From positions 11,674,001 to 11,738,000 of the forward strand of contig CANTUV010000024.1 of the NCBI GenBank assembly GCA_947685225.1: 64,000 nucleotides of DNA, read 5' to 3'. Below are positions 45,281 to 57,150 of the stretch, piece after piece. Made by a program: the position numbers and the translations under genes. Position 1 is the stretch's first letter. Each line of letters begins with the position of its first letter. The DNA is from Garcia nutans. Its lineage: Eukaryota; Streptophyta; Magnoliopsida; Malpighiales; Euphorbiaceae. The notes beneath the pieces are model-generated. The model worked only from the letters and a program-made list of their open reading frames with translations, ran no database searches and had not been told where the DNA came from.

Positions 45281-46482
45281 TTTTTCCCAAAATTTTCAAA
45301 TATTTTCTTAAATCTCCAAACCCTAACCTACTTTACACTTTCTAAAAATCATGATTATTTTACAAGACTCTAAACTATTTTCTTAAATCCTAAAATCAAA
45401 TATGTTTTCCAAAATGTCAAAAACCCTAATTCTCTCAAAGCTAATACGGTAAACCCTAATTTTCCTAAATCCTAATCCTTAAAACCTTAAAATCTTATAA
45501 ACCTAAACCTTAAAACTCAATACAGTAAATCTAAAATCACAATCCAGTAACTAAGAGCTGTAAACCTAATATCTTAAGATTCTAAAACCCTAATTTCATA
45601 ATGTTACCCCTAAACCCTAATTGGATTCATGAAACCCTAATCCATTCTAATTTTCCAAAACCTTTACAATAGGTTAAATAAATAACAATAATAATACTAA
45701 AATCCCAAAACCCTAAATGTTAATTAAATAACTTTAAATAGAAACAGTAAACCCTAATTTGTATCTTTACTTGCTTTATTTTTAGATTTGATTATGTAGT
45801 CTATTATATGCTTTGGTGGTTGATTTATTTAATTTCAATGCTTGATTTATTTAATTTATCATGGATGGATATTTTCTTTATTATCATGATTATTATTTAT
45901 TTGTTTTAGTATTAAAATTGTAAGAGGTATGTTTATACTTTGTGGGTATCTCATTAATTAATTTCTATGTAATTTAAATTGCTTTTATATTTTGGACCAA
46001 TGTAAAGGGCATGTTTTCACCTTTCGGTGGGTGTCCTATTTAGTTTAGACATGAACAATGTAAGGACATGTTTCCATCCTCGGATGGGTGTCCATTTATT
46101 TGCTTTGTTTGGACATTGCTTTGATTTTAATATAATGATGCTTTATTTCAATTGTTGCGTGTAATATGGATAATATTATTATGCTTAAGAATTTTATAAT
46201 ATTAAGACATGCAAAGGAGGCCGGTTCCAATGAAGCGGGCGTTGTGGGGGTGCTGGGCCATTTCTCACCTTCCCCACACGTACTCAACTTTTCGAACCCA
46301 CTAGGGGGTTGGGAATTCCTTAGGAATTGAGTCATCCATCCCTTTCTTTTTCCCGGCCCGTCCGGGCGGCGAATCCATTTTCTTCAGACCTAGGTCTGTG
46401 TTCTCTAAGGCCCTGAGCCTAAACAGTGCTGAAGTCGCAAGAACCATTCCACCGGGAGTGGGGGCAAAAATCCCCGCTCACG
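45281..46482 (+). repeat. Tat element 2, 3' LTR (right part only)
   Basis: Direct repeat of 13910-15093: aaatattttcttaaatctcc, the aaaccctaa-rich region, the three stem-loops (45926-45952, 46007-46036, 46064-46093) and the ggggcaaaaatccccgctca end. The first about 950 bp of this LTR are missing where the Tekay complex sits. The right TSD CCACT is 46483-46487. Confidence 0.9.
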
Positions 46483-46487
46483 CCACT

Positions 46488-47672
46488 TTTCTTGTTAAAA
46501 AAAAGAAAAAAATTTTGACATTGAAACTCTACCAAATTGTACTTGTGATAAAAAATTAATTAAATACCAATAGTTATTTGATTTTTTGGCATCATTATTA
46601 ATTAATCATGTTCAACTTTCCATACAAGTAGAGTTACAAAGCGGCAAGGCTCTTTAACCTTTTGTCAAGAAAAAGCTCCTATCCAAGATATTGTGCTCTT
46701 TCCAATCTTATTTTCAATTTGGTAATTAATCAACTATAAAGTTGGTTAATTAAAAACTCTTTGCAATTGAGGGCTCGAACTACTTACGGCTCTGATTCCC
46801 ATTTAAATAGGATAAGTAGGCATACTCAGGATATTACTCCTAGTGGTGAGCCCACACTTTAACAACCAATCAACCATTACATTTTAATTTCTTCTTATTG
46901 TTCTAAGTTATTATTTTCAATGTTATTATTGTTTTTCTTTTCTCATTAAATCTTGATTAGTTTAAGCCTCCGTTTGCAAATTTGGTGAGTTTTGCAAATG
47001 GACTCCCTATGGTTATGCTTGTTTTCTTCTTTTTCTTTTCCTTTGGGTTTATTCATTAGTTGGGGATTTGTACTCAACCTAGAACCCATAAGAGCTAGAG
47101 TTGAAGCTCCTCTAGAATTATTATTTTAATCGAGTTGTAACATTTTATTATTTAACACTGTATTTATAGATGCCATTATTATTAATGTTATAATTCATAG
47201 TTATTCATGGCATAATCCATAAAAATTGCATTTTCATGAAATCAATCAAAAGGACAAAATCAATCAAAGAGAGAAAAAAAAATCATTTTTATCAAAATTG
47301 GTATGAAAACTAAGCCTGAGACCTATCATGATTGGTTTTGGACTAGTGTCCTTTTTGGGTAAAAATTAACTTAATTTAATGGAGTCGATTAAATGGATTT
47401 TTCCTTAATTTTCCAAATAAAATAAACTAAGGTGGTGACTCTCTAATCTTTACTTTGAAAAATAAAAGTTACCATCATTTTTTTAAAATAAAAGGAGAGT
47501 TTTTTTTTTAAAATAAAAGAAACAAAATCTTTTCAAAATAAAGGAAAATTCTAAACCCATACTTACTGAAATGACTGAAGATCGTACATGGTGGTATTGT
47601 GTGGGACTTAAGCCCAAATGAGCATTTTGGCACTTGAGAGGGGCCGGATCGGTGCTCAGGCGAGGCCTCACA
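46488..47672 (+). repeat. Tat element 3, right piece of 5' LTR
   Basis: Continues the LTR begun at 12741 after removal of element 2 and one CCACT. It ends CCTCACA three bases before a degenerate tRNA-Arg primer site, like the LTR end of element 2. Total LTR about 1.4 kb. Otherwise it shows little similarity to the element 2 LTR, so it is a different Tat family. Confidence 0.7.
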
Positions 47673-47674
47673 GC

Positions 47675-47692
47675 TAGCGACTCTACTGGGGA
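47675..47692 (+). other. Primer binding site of element 3 (tRNA-Arg, degenerate)
   Basis: TAGCGACTCTACTGGGGA differs from the element 2 site TGGCGACTCCACTGGGGA at two positions. Confidence 0.75.
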
Positions 47693-48626
47693 TTTTAAAA
47701 TTTTCAAAACAAAATTTTAATGGGCTCTTTTCAAAACCATTTTCTCTTTGATTGATTTTCTCCTTTATCATGCATAAGAGTTCCTTAGCCTTTAGTTTTG
47801 GGAAGCCCTTGGTAGGAAGTAGCATCCACTTGACAACCTTCATTACGTATGTTGGAGGATAGCGAAAGCATCAAACCCATGGCAAATCCTCAATCTTTTT
47901 GAGGTATAACGAACATGCACGTACTGTTAGACCCATGCTAGATTCATTATCTATTATGTGGTTAGGTATGTCATTGTCCTAATGTGATGAGACCTTTGGA
48001 CTAAACTACCCTTTTGCATATAAAGGCCATAGACCCAACCCATAAGTGGTATAAACTATAATACCTTCATTAAATGATTTTTTCAATCATGCACCCATAC
48101 ATGCATATCATCCATACAATTTCAAAACTATAGTCTTTAGTCTATCCTCACAATCACATTGATTTTTTCTAAAGTGATAAAAGTTCATCCAAATCCGAGA
48201 CTTAGCCACATCGGCTACACTCATCCTAAAACTAAAGAGCTGCAATAGTTGCCCAACAATCAAGGAGGCCCTACCGGCTTAATGTTTCCTCAAAAGGAAA
48301 ATCAACCTCACTCATCAAAACATGAGCCTTAGTTTTAAGGCATACCATTAAAGGTCAAATCATTTTTGGTAAAATTTAGAAAACTTCAATGCTAATTTTC
48401 AATTTTTTAAAATAAAGAAAAGAGGAACATTAAAACAAAATCTATGGACCACCTAAAATCCCTAGTTGTCTTACCTTATCATTTCTTCTCCTACCCTGAG
48501 GATTTAAACATGCATTAGCCAAAACCGCAAAAAATAAGGCAACTAATTGCCCAAAGCCCAGCATCATAAAATGTAAATCCTACTCAAAGCACTAACCTCA
48601 CTTTCTTTCATTTTTCCAAGGTAACT
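47693..48626 (+). other. Untranslated leader of element 3
   Basis: No gene supported. Non-coding sequence between primer site and gag; it contains a catgcacccatacatgcatat stretch near 48090, reminiscent of the leader of element 2. Confidence 0.6.
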
Positions 48627-49072
48627 ATGGCTCAAACTACTAAATCCCATGAAATGCAAGCTTTTGTTGAAGCCATTCTCAAGAAGCAAGAAGAAAATTT
48701 TAAGAACATGCTAGTTATCCAACAAAATAATTTTAACAAGATACTAATTGATTCACTGAGTGCGCAACATAACTCAATCATGACTGAGGCTTAAAGCATG
48801 CTGCGTGGGAAGTAGGCTGATATTGGCTCATCCTCCAATCAATCCCCACCCATGGTCGACCTCACACAACAAGGGTCTGCAATTGAGATACCAAAAATTC
48901 CTTTACCCGACTCCCCTGCGAATCCTTTTCAAAGGGGAAAGCACCTTGAAACCCATATTCTCATAGAGAAGTTAGAGGCAATAGAGGAGCAGATTAAAAA
49001 TTTCAAACACCGTGATGAAGCCTTTGACCTTGAGTCTTTGACCCTATATCCTGAGGCTCGCTTTATAACATC
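48627..49072 (+). pseudogene. Element 3 gag, N-terminal fragment
   Basis: ATG at 48627 after aaggtaact. One frame reads MAQTTKSHEMQAFVEAIL, a helical stretch, TAA near 48792, TAG near 48813, then MVDLTQQGSAIEIPKIPL, LEAIEEQIKNFKHRDEAFDL and SLTLYPEARF, the Tat/Ogre gag N-terminal pattern. It is interrupted at about 49072 by a Tekay-type LTR. The continuation is not in the window. Confidence 0.7.
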
Positions 49073-50623
49073 TGTTAATTTACAAAAATTAAATTAAATG
49101 AATTAAATAAATAATTTGAGGGATAATTAAATGGTTTGAAGTGAGAAATACAAATGTATTTGTGAGGTATATGTTGAATATATATAACATATATAAAAGA
49201 CAAAATTGAAAAGTAAAGTTAAAGGGTAATTTGGTAAAAAAGTTAAAAGTTAAAAAATAATAAATATGAATGGAAGATAAAAAAAATTATAAATTTAAAA
49301 TAATTAATTAATTAATTAATTAAGATAATATAAAATATATATGTGGTCTTAAGAAAGAGATGAATTAAAAAGTCAAATAAATCATCATCTTCTTCCTTTT
49401 CTTCTTGTTTTGGCCGAAAATCTCCATAGCCATGGGAGGATGAATTTTTCTTCATCCAACTCCTAATCTTGGCAAGGATTTTCAAGAACCAAGTGGAATT
49501 TTGGTGGTTTTTCCAACAATTAGTAAGTTTGCTATCCTAATTTTTGAGTTTCCATGAAAAATATGAATATGTGAAGATTGGGAATTTGATGTAGTATGCT
49601 ATAATTGTTGGAATTGATATGTATGATATTATTTTGGTGATAAAATAAGGTTTCTAAAGTTAAATGATGGATTTGATCAAGTTAAGATGGAGTTTGGGAG
49701 AAGTAGTGTTGGTTTAGGGTTATGGAAGAGTATTGTTACAGAATGGGTGTCCATTGTATTTCATAGTTTAAATTATATTATTAAATGATCCTAATGTTAA
49801 AAATGAACTTAAATGACCATTTGGAATTGAATAAAATGAAAATAAAAAATTAAGGAAAGTTAGGGTTTTTAGGAAACATCGTCAAAGATTTGTTGTTAAT
49901 GGAATTACATTGTTTACATTATGTTATAATACACTTTTATTGATAGGAATGAACTTGAAACACCAATTAGAATTGACTAGAGTGAAATTCTAGAATCAAA
50001 GTGAGTTAGGGCAACATTTGGAAAGTTGGTGGGATGTTGTTTAATTAGTGTTTAATGATTGAAATGCATAAAATGGGATTCTAAATGATTATAATTATTC
50101 ACATTTTGAATAGGCATTGAGTAGAAGCAATTTGTCCAACCTTAGTAGTAAAGTACTTATTGAAAAGTTGGGAAGTGTGGGCATTTTAGCTTGGATTTGG
50201 GTGTTGGAGTAAGGTATGTACATGCTTTGATAGTTTAAAAGTATTTGCATTTAATTTTGGCTTAACACATTTTAAATGGAAAATGTGTTAAGCTTCTTGA
50301 TCATTTGAAAATTCATATGCATTGTGATATTAAATTTGAAATGATGTATTTGCATAATGTGCATTATGAAAAGCTATTATTAATGGCTAAAGTGAATAGA
50401 ATGTGCTAGATGTGAATTATGGAAGAATAGCCCAAAATGTTTGAGTAATACAATTGTTATGCAATGTGTTATGCATTGATGATAAAGTGATTTTTGCATA
50501 GTTATAAATGAGAAAAATGAGTAAAAGAGACAATGTGATAAAAAAAGATTATGGAAATATTCATAATTTGTGTGTTGCCTAATATACTATTCAATTCTAG
50601 AATATTGTGTTTGGTGGCATGCC

Positions 50624-50788
50624 TATGATTTGCCTTCGGGCTAGATGCTGGGCGTCAATATTATATGATTTGCTTTCGGGCAAGAAGCTGGGCGTCACCA
50701 TTCTATTGAGTGCCTTCGAGCTAGATGCTGGGCATCATTATTTTCCCCTATGGGCTAGACACTGGGTGTCAAAATAGACCAAAATAAT
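50624..50788 (+). repeat. Variable repeat cassette, CTTCGGGCTAGATGCTGGGC type
   Basis: Four units of about 38-50 bp (near 50633, 50670, 50711 and 50748) built on cttcgggctagatgctgggc and a following gtca. Unrelated to the cassettes in the other LTRs, yet bracketed by the same GGCATGCC and AACTCTG. Confidence 0.8.
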
Positions 50789-50977
50789 AACTCTGAAATT
50801 TAAATATTATATAAGATCATTTGGGCCCAATGCATGTGAATGTAATAATGTGATGATTTAAAAAGAATAATGAATATGCTCTAAAATGGAATTGCATGTC
50901 ACATTGCAGAGTTTAATAAAATAGCATTATGCATTGTCTTCTTTAAAGTTTTATTATTATTATCAAAGTATGTACTG

Positions 50978-51019
50978 CTAGGCTTTTAGCTTAGCACGAT
51001 TGAAATTCATTGCGCAGGT
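50978..51019 (+). other. Conserved double hairpin with CAGGT, subfamily 3
   Basis: CTAGGCT (50978-50984) pairs with AGCTTAG (50988-50994) with one G-U pair. GCACGAT (50994-51000) faces ATTGCGC (51009-51015) with one mismatch and one G-U. CAGGT is at 51015-51019. Confidence 0.65.
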
Positions 51020-51647
51020 GATAGGGTTGATCCGGTGGATCCGGAGAGTTCATCTAGACCTGGTTAGGTCTAGACTTGAGTGGATTATTCCTGAAGTAAG
51101 TTTGGCTACCACAGAATCAGAGCCAGCTGCTATCATGTATACATTTTATTTTATGAAACATGTCATAACTATGTATATTATGTTTACATATTTGGGAATG
51201 TTGTAAACTATGAAGAGTTTTGGATAAATTTTATGATATGGGATTGTATAAATGTCATATATATATATGTATATATTTGAGCATTTTGGCAACAATTGGA
51301 GGAGGTTGAGAAGTTTGGGTGAATAGTTTGATTTATTATCATTGGAAGTGTATTTCTTTTGATAGGTTGAGTTAATTGGTTTTTTTTGGGAACGTCCAAA
51401 TTACAAACAAAACTCTAGTGAATTTTTCCCAGAGATTTTACTAACTAATTATATATTTTGGTCTTTAAATTATTATTAGAGAATAATTTTCTATTTTTAT
51501 TTAAACTATATTATAACTTTTGAAATATTTTTATTTGAATCTATGAAAAATTTTGGAAAGACAATAGTAGTGACATTTCTTATACTGTATATACATATTT
51601 TACATATACTGAATGCATGTACTATATGTATATAGGGTATAAGGGTA

Positions 51648-52564
51648 TGTAGACCCTTGATTTTGGCCCTGACTAGTCCAATGCTAATTAATAAGGCCTA
51701 AGTCATGATCAATTCATTTTTAATAAAACCTTTAATTATATGGTATAATTTAATGAGGCCTAAAATAGGACTGTTCAACCTTTAAATCCTAAATAGGTTT
51801 GTTTTGAAGGTTTGGTTGAGTCTAATTCGATGTGGGGGTATTAATTGTAGTTCATGGTGTATCCATGTTGAATTGGGCCTTCCAATTCAATATAGGATAA
51901 CCCATATCCCATATCGAATTCGATATGGGACTCTCCCATATCAAATTGGGGTGGGGAGGTTCCATTTTGAATTGGGCCTTCCCCAATTTGATATGAGACC
52001 TTAATTTTGTATGGAAGTTGATTTATTGGATTCCATATCGAATTAGGGCAGTCCTAATTCGATATGGAGCTTATGGATTTTGATTCCATGTCGGATTAGA
52101 AGAATTTGCGTTTGGCATGCTCATGGTTTGGGTCGAATTAAAATCAATCAAATTCGATATGCCTCAGGAATTTATTTTTAAAACAGAAAGCTTTCACAAG
52201 GTTTAACCTAATATATCCTTATATAAATACAGGTTTAAGAGCTTCAGCAACCGGCAACAACCTTCAGCAACATCTAAATTAACATAGGGGGATTAGCAAC
52301 ACTGGTGACAATTTGGATTAAGCAACTAGCAGCGAATAATAAGGCAGTAAATATTAAACAATCAAACCTTAGCATCATTAAGCAATATTGATAGAAAGTT
52401 AACGGCTAGTAACAAAGACAAGCAGATTATAAAACCATAAAATCACAAAGGTAGTATCACACTGTCTTTGTCTTGTTCGGCCAGAGTTTCAAATAGTTGC
52501 AAGATCAACATTTAATTATGGTGGAACCAACAAACGAAGGTACGTTTACTACATTTAACTCATT
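51648..52564 (+). repeat. Tat copy 4a, left part of an LTR
   Basis: TGTAGACCCTTGATTTTGGC matches the head of the element 2 LTR. It carries a TATA box (cttatataaata near 52218), and its last part (gtggaaccaacaaacgaaggt near 52519) matches 13633-13655. It is interrupted at 52565 by copy 4b. Left neighbour GGGTA (51643-51647) is the candidate TSD. The remainder of 4a must lie beyond the window. Confidence 0.75.
51868..52068 (+). promoter_or_regulatory. Palindrome cluster in U3 of copy 4a
   Basis: Perfect inverted repeats upstream of the TATA box: 51868-51876 with 51882-51890 (9-bp arms); a 24-bp perfect palindrome at 51907-51930 centred on gaattc; 52032-52047 with 52053-52068 (16-bp arms, 5-base loop). 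All are built from catatcgaatt and gaattggg words. The positional equivalent in element 2 (13144-13320) and copy 4b (52840-53040) has different sequence. Confidence 0.75.
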
Positions 52565-54458
52565 TGTAGACCTTTACTTTTTTACCAAGTCTAGTCCAAC
52601 ACTAATTAATAGGAGATTAAGTCGAGTTCAAATATTTAAAACAGTCCAAAATAATTTTATAATATTTATTATTTATTTTAATAATAATAATATATTATTT
52701 ATTATTTATTTATTAGTTACTTTAATAATATAATATATTAAAAGAAAAAAGAAATTATAAATATTTATTTTAAATATAATATTTATTTTTAATAATAATA
52801 ATAAATAAATAATATTAAAATAAAAAAAATAAAAATATCGGACGAATGGCGAGTGACACGCGGCAGGCTAGCCTATGCGAATTTCGTGGCCAATTTGGCT
52901 TGCGGCAAATTGGCCCGCAGCTCGTGTGCCCAGCAGGCCCACAGCCTCGCAGCACGGAGCAGCCCTCGCCTAGCAACGTGCAGCCCGTGCCAGTATCCTC
53001 GCAGCCCACAAGCTTGTGTGCTAGCGCGTTGGCCTATTTTGCCAAAATCTTATTTAACTTGGAAGTTTTATTTTTTTTTCCTTAATCAAGTAGGTTTTTA
53101 ATTGCCTATAAATAACAGGATTAAAAACCGTAGAAAGGACTTTTGGAGTTTTGGTCTTTTTGAGGACTTTTTGACTTTGCAATTAGAGAAACACAAAGCA
53201 ACAAAAATAAGGGAGAAACCCTAGCAGCCAAAGGAGAAAAAGCAAGGCAGCAAGGCAGTGTTGTCTTGGTGATAGCTCATGCAGAAAATAAGATTGATAC
53301 AAGCAGTAGTAAAAGGCAAGCAGTTTGTTCAACACTTTTAATTTGGAGGAGCCTTCATACGTAGGTATGTTGATTTAATTTTGTTTATTAAAATTGGTAA
53401 TCATCTTCATATTACAAACTATCATCACACTGCCTAGGTTATTAAATTCCTTCTTTAATTTAATTTATGCAGTAGCTTAAGTTATTTTGTGAAGTAGGTT
53501 AGGTTTCAAGTTAAATCAATAATATAATCATCAAGACACTAATCTAATCCCCAACTTTAAAATTCTTGCAATTTTTCAAAACCCTAATATATTTTCAAAA
53601 AGACTCAAACTGTTTTCCTAAATCTCCAAAACCTAAATTCTAATTAATTCTATTTCCAACTTTCACAATAGCTTAATCCTTTTAAAAAAAATATTGTTAG
53701 TTTTTCAAATTAAAACTTCACTTTCTAAATCTAAATCCTAAAAACTTTAAACTTTATTTTCTTAAACCCTAATTTAAGTGTAAAATCTACATTCATATAT
53801 CTACTGCTTTACTTAAGTTGATGGATGACTTATTATATGTCTTAAATGGATGATTTATTCTTATTTGATTTTATAATGAATGCTAGAATGAATGCTTTGA
53901 TTTATTTTTAGTTCTGAGAAATTGTATGAGGTATGTTTCTATGTTATGGGTACCTCAATTGTTAAGTTTTATGTAATTCAATTTATTTTAAGTTTTGGAT
54001 TAATGTAAAGGATACGTTTCCACCAATTGATGGGTATCCTATTTTACTTATTTTCTTTTGGACATTGGACAATTGTAACGGCATGTTTTCATCTATGGAT
54101 GGGTACCTATTCATTTATTTTATTTGAACTTATTGTGATTTTAATAAAGCGGATATTTATTCTTATGATTGCATGTAGTATGGATAATATCATTATATTT
54201 AAGGATTTTATAATATTAAGACCTAAAAAAGAGGTTGGTTCCAATGAACCGGTCACTGTGGGGGTGCTGGATCATTCTCACCTTCCCCACATGTACCCAG
54301 GAATAGAGTCATCCACCCCTTTCTTTTTTCTAGCCATTTGGGTGGTGACTTTATTTTCTCTGGGTTTAGGCCCGTGTTCTTTATGGCCCTAAACCTAACA
54401 GTGCCGAAGTCGCAAGAACCATTCCATATGGGAATGGAAGCAAAAATCTCCGCTCACA
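52565..54458 (+). repeat. Tat copy 4b, 5' LTR
   Basis: 1894 bp, TGTAGACC...GCTCACA. AT-rich head, GC-rich block 52840-53040 with caatttggc and gctcg words, TATA box gcctataaata near 53103, three stem-loops (53929-53955, 54009-54040, 54080-54107; the second with outer GGATAC/GTATCC). Shorter than the element 2 LTR mainly in the aaaccctaa region. Confidence 0.8.
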
Positions 54459-54459
54459 G

Positions 54460-54477
54460 TGGCGACTCCACTAAAGA
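54460..54477 (+). other. Primer binding site of copy 4b (tRNA-Arg, mutated)
   Basis: TGGCGACTCCACTAAAGA: the first 13 bases match element 2, the last part has changes. One base after the LTR end. Confidence 0.85.
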
Positions 54478-55572
54478 TAAGAGAAGTTGATTTCGTTGGT
54501 CTTTATATTATTTTATTCTTTCTTATTATGACATTGTCCATTGCATTATTTAGATTGCATTGTGTGCATGAGTTAGGATGCCCATGTTGCCCGTGTTGTG
54601 TTATGTAAGGGATACCATACTTTCACTCAAGGTATGGAGATCAAGCATGGCATAACCACTCATAGCCTTGTACCTTTTGGTATATACTTGCTATAGGAGC
54701 CTAAAACCTTTCAACCCAAATACTCAAGCTCATGTAATTGACCTAGTTATTTTTCTTAGGTTTTACCCCAAATACTTGTTATTTGACTATGGTTAATTTA
54801 TCTTGGTTTAAATCATGGCTTATTTAGTTTGTTCTTTTTTCTAATATGACCTACCTATATTGTATGCTTAAAATAATTTTTCCTTTAAAATTCAAAAGAC
54901 CAAAACTATTTTCAAAACTTTTCAAGATGGTCTTTGAACATAAAAACTTTTAAATGGATCAAAAAATTCTTTTTCACCTTATAGCCCAAACTCAAAGGCC
55001 AAAATTAATTTTTTTCTAAAATCTTTTCATGGGCATTGAAACAAACTATTTTTTCACTTCATTATAACTTTTTCCTAAAATGAGCTTACAAATTATTTAG
55101 GTCAATTATGAAAATACCAAAAACCAATTGTGAGCCTAGCTTGTGCCAAGAATTATTAATCATGGGCTTACTTTTTCCTCTTAATTTAGTTTTAATCCAA
55201 TATAGCATAAGAGATGTTTAATTGAGATTCAATGGATTAAAACCCAATTAATGAGAATTATCATGGACCGACTTCTATATTAGAAAATGAAACTATTGGT
55301 TAAAACCGTCCGAAGGAATTTTTTGAGAACAAAATATCCCATGTTGGTATTTTGTTGATCATATACCTATGAAAAGAGACTCGCCATTCGTGTGTGGAAG
55401 TTATAAGGTTGGAAGGAATATCCTAATCATCTTTGTCTATTTTTTGTTTATGCATACATGCATACGCGTATTGCATAATATATCATTAATCTTTTCTGGC
55501 TTATAGACCTAGAGTACAACAGTTCAAGGGCGTACGATAACCCAACCTATGCCAGTGACGTAGAATCCGGCA
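54478..55572 (+). other. Untranslated leader of copy 4b
   Basis: Collinear with 15113-16284; no gene. Shares ggataccatactttcactca and the catacatgcatac run near 55455. Confidence 0.7.
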
Positions 55573-57150
55573 ATGACTCAGTTACATTCTCACCAAGAGC
55601 AATGGAGCCTGAACAAATTCAAAAAAATAGTGGATGACGCCCTCAATGCCAAGATGGAAGAACTGAAGGAGGCCCTGGCAGAGACCATGAAGAGCCAACT
55701 GTCTGCACTTTTGGGGAATAATGCTGAGGCATCAACTAGCACTAAGAAGCCAAAGGACAAAGGGAAGGCTAAGGTCAATGAAGTAGCCTTTGATGATGAC
55801 AAAGTAGTCATTGACGATGATGACGACTAGGCTCAATACTTTCAAGATCCTCAAGACAAGAAGAAGAAGTCAAAGGTTGTTGAAAGATCAGCCGTGGAAA
55901 AGACTGAAACTTTAGATGTTGAGAAGTTGATTGCAGATTTGGAAAAGAAATTTGAAAAGAAGCTAAAAACTGAAGAAATGTCTGAGGTCGACAAGTTGTT
56001 TGAGTTATATGAGGAGGTCCGATACAAGTTCAAGATGCCTTCCTTTGCAAAGTTTGATGGAACTGAAAATTCTCATATCCATATGAAGCAATACATCACT
56101 GCTATGTAGTCTACCTGAGCGACTAAGGCTGAAACTCTAAGGTACTTCATGCTCTCATTAGACCCTATTGTCCAAAATTGGTTCAACACCTTAGAGGATG
56201 GTACTCAAAAGAGCTGGGATTTACTATACAAGGCCTTTATCCAACAACATAGGTATAATGTTGAATTAGAGGTTACTTTAATAGGAAGCTGAGTCCATTA
56301 GACAAAGGCCAAATGAGAATTTTGTGGACTATATAAAGAGCTGGAGGAATAAGGTTGTATTGCTTAAGAAGAAGCTTGATGAATCAGATCAAATTAGGAT
56401 GATTGTGAGAGGGGTATTGCCTAGTCTTCATGAAAGGATATCTCATACACTCATTCGGGATTTCAAAGACCTTCTGCAAGCTGGTTTGCAAATTAAAGAT
56501 GGGAAAGAGAGAAGAATCGCTTTTCGACAAGAAGGAATGAGAAAGGGAACTACCAGTCCGGTAATCAGAGCACACGAAAGGCAGTTGATGTTAATGCATC
56601 TTGTCAAGGAGGAAGAAGGCAGTTTTTAGAATTGGGGAAGCCACTGTCTTGGGTTCTTAATAAGCTATAAAAGAAGGGATTATTACAACCCTTAAATCCT
56701 CTTCCTTTGCCTAATCCTCTTCCACCTAACTTTGATGCTAAGGCATTTTGCCAATTCCATCAAATGCAAGGACACGACACAGATAAATGTTTAAGGTTGA
56801 GGCATGAGATCCATAATTTGATTGATAATGGGAAGATGCCCGAACCCAACAAGCCTAGCACCAAGGACAATCCATTGCCAAGGTTTAATAGAGTACCACC
56901 ACCGGTAACCTTCATGATTGGAGGAGGTTTGCATGAAAAATTTATTATGTCTTCTTTCCAAGATGTAGATGGAGAGGCAACCAAAGAGGTGTTTACCAAA
57001 ATTGAACAAGCCGTGGTTGGTAAAGAAGTATCAATCTATGTTGTGAGCGAGTTTTGGTACTCAACCGATAGTGATGATGATTCTGAGCCCAAGAAGGAAG
57101 AGTGGACTTGGTCTGAGCCCAAAGAAGAAGATGAAGTTATGAACACCTGA
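55573..57150 (+). pseudogene. Copy 4b gag, broken
   Basis: Start ATG equivalent to element 2 at 55604; the frame shifts within 30 bases. Open pieces: 55573-55830 (KIVDDALNAKMEELKEALAE; TAG at the Trp codon after the Asp run), 55894-56109 (EKKFEKKLKTEEMSEVDKLF, KFKMPSFAKFDGTENSHIHM), 56324-56629 (gag core KSWRNKVVLLKKKLDESDQI), 56707-57150 with FCQFHQMQGHDTDKC, the intact Cys/His motif that is changed in element 2, then VPPPVTFMIGGGLHEKFI and an acidic end. TGA closes at 57148. Inactive. Confidence 0.8.

Larger units (their letters stand above)
12961..46482 (+). mobile_element. Tat/Ogre-like element 2, complete shell with nested insertions
   Basis: Bounded by TGTAGACCC at 12961 and ...CTCACG at 46482 (CTCACA in the 5' LTR), with CCACT on both sides (12956-12960, 46483-46487). 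Order: 5' LTR, tRNA-Arg primer site, gag, protease with G-patch, RT, RNase H, archaeal-type RNase H, integrase, tandem repeats, two antisense plant-mobile-domain genes, Tekay complex, 3' LTR remnant. Every coding part is broken, so the element is long dead. About 18 kb of its 33.5 kb span is later insertions (two solo LTRs and the Tekay complex). Confidence 0.85.
49073..51647 (+). mobile_element. Tekay-type LTR (subfamily 3), diverged, right end displaced
   Basis: Starts about TGTTAATTTAC where element 3 gag breaks. Order of conserved landmarks as in other Tekay LTRs: tatatgttgaatatatataa near 49175, cttcttgttttggccg near 49407, donor-like tagtaagttt near 49525 and aaggtatgtac near 50213, GGCATGCC (50616-50623), cassette, AACTCTG (50789-50795), gggccca (50823), double hairpin, tgacatttcttatactgtat near 51569. 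The last bases (expected ...GTTACA) are absent because Tat copy 4a starts at 51648. Whether it is a solo LTR or part of a whole element cannot be seen. Confidence 0.7.

Noticed and set aside
52815..53101. Short ORFs in both directions over the GC-rich block
   Set aside because: Translations of palindrome-rich U3 DNA; the block has no protein-like constraint and differs in every related LTR.
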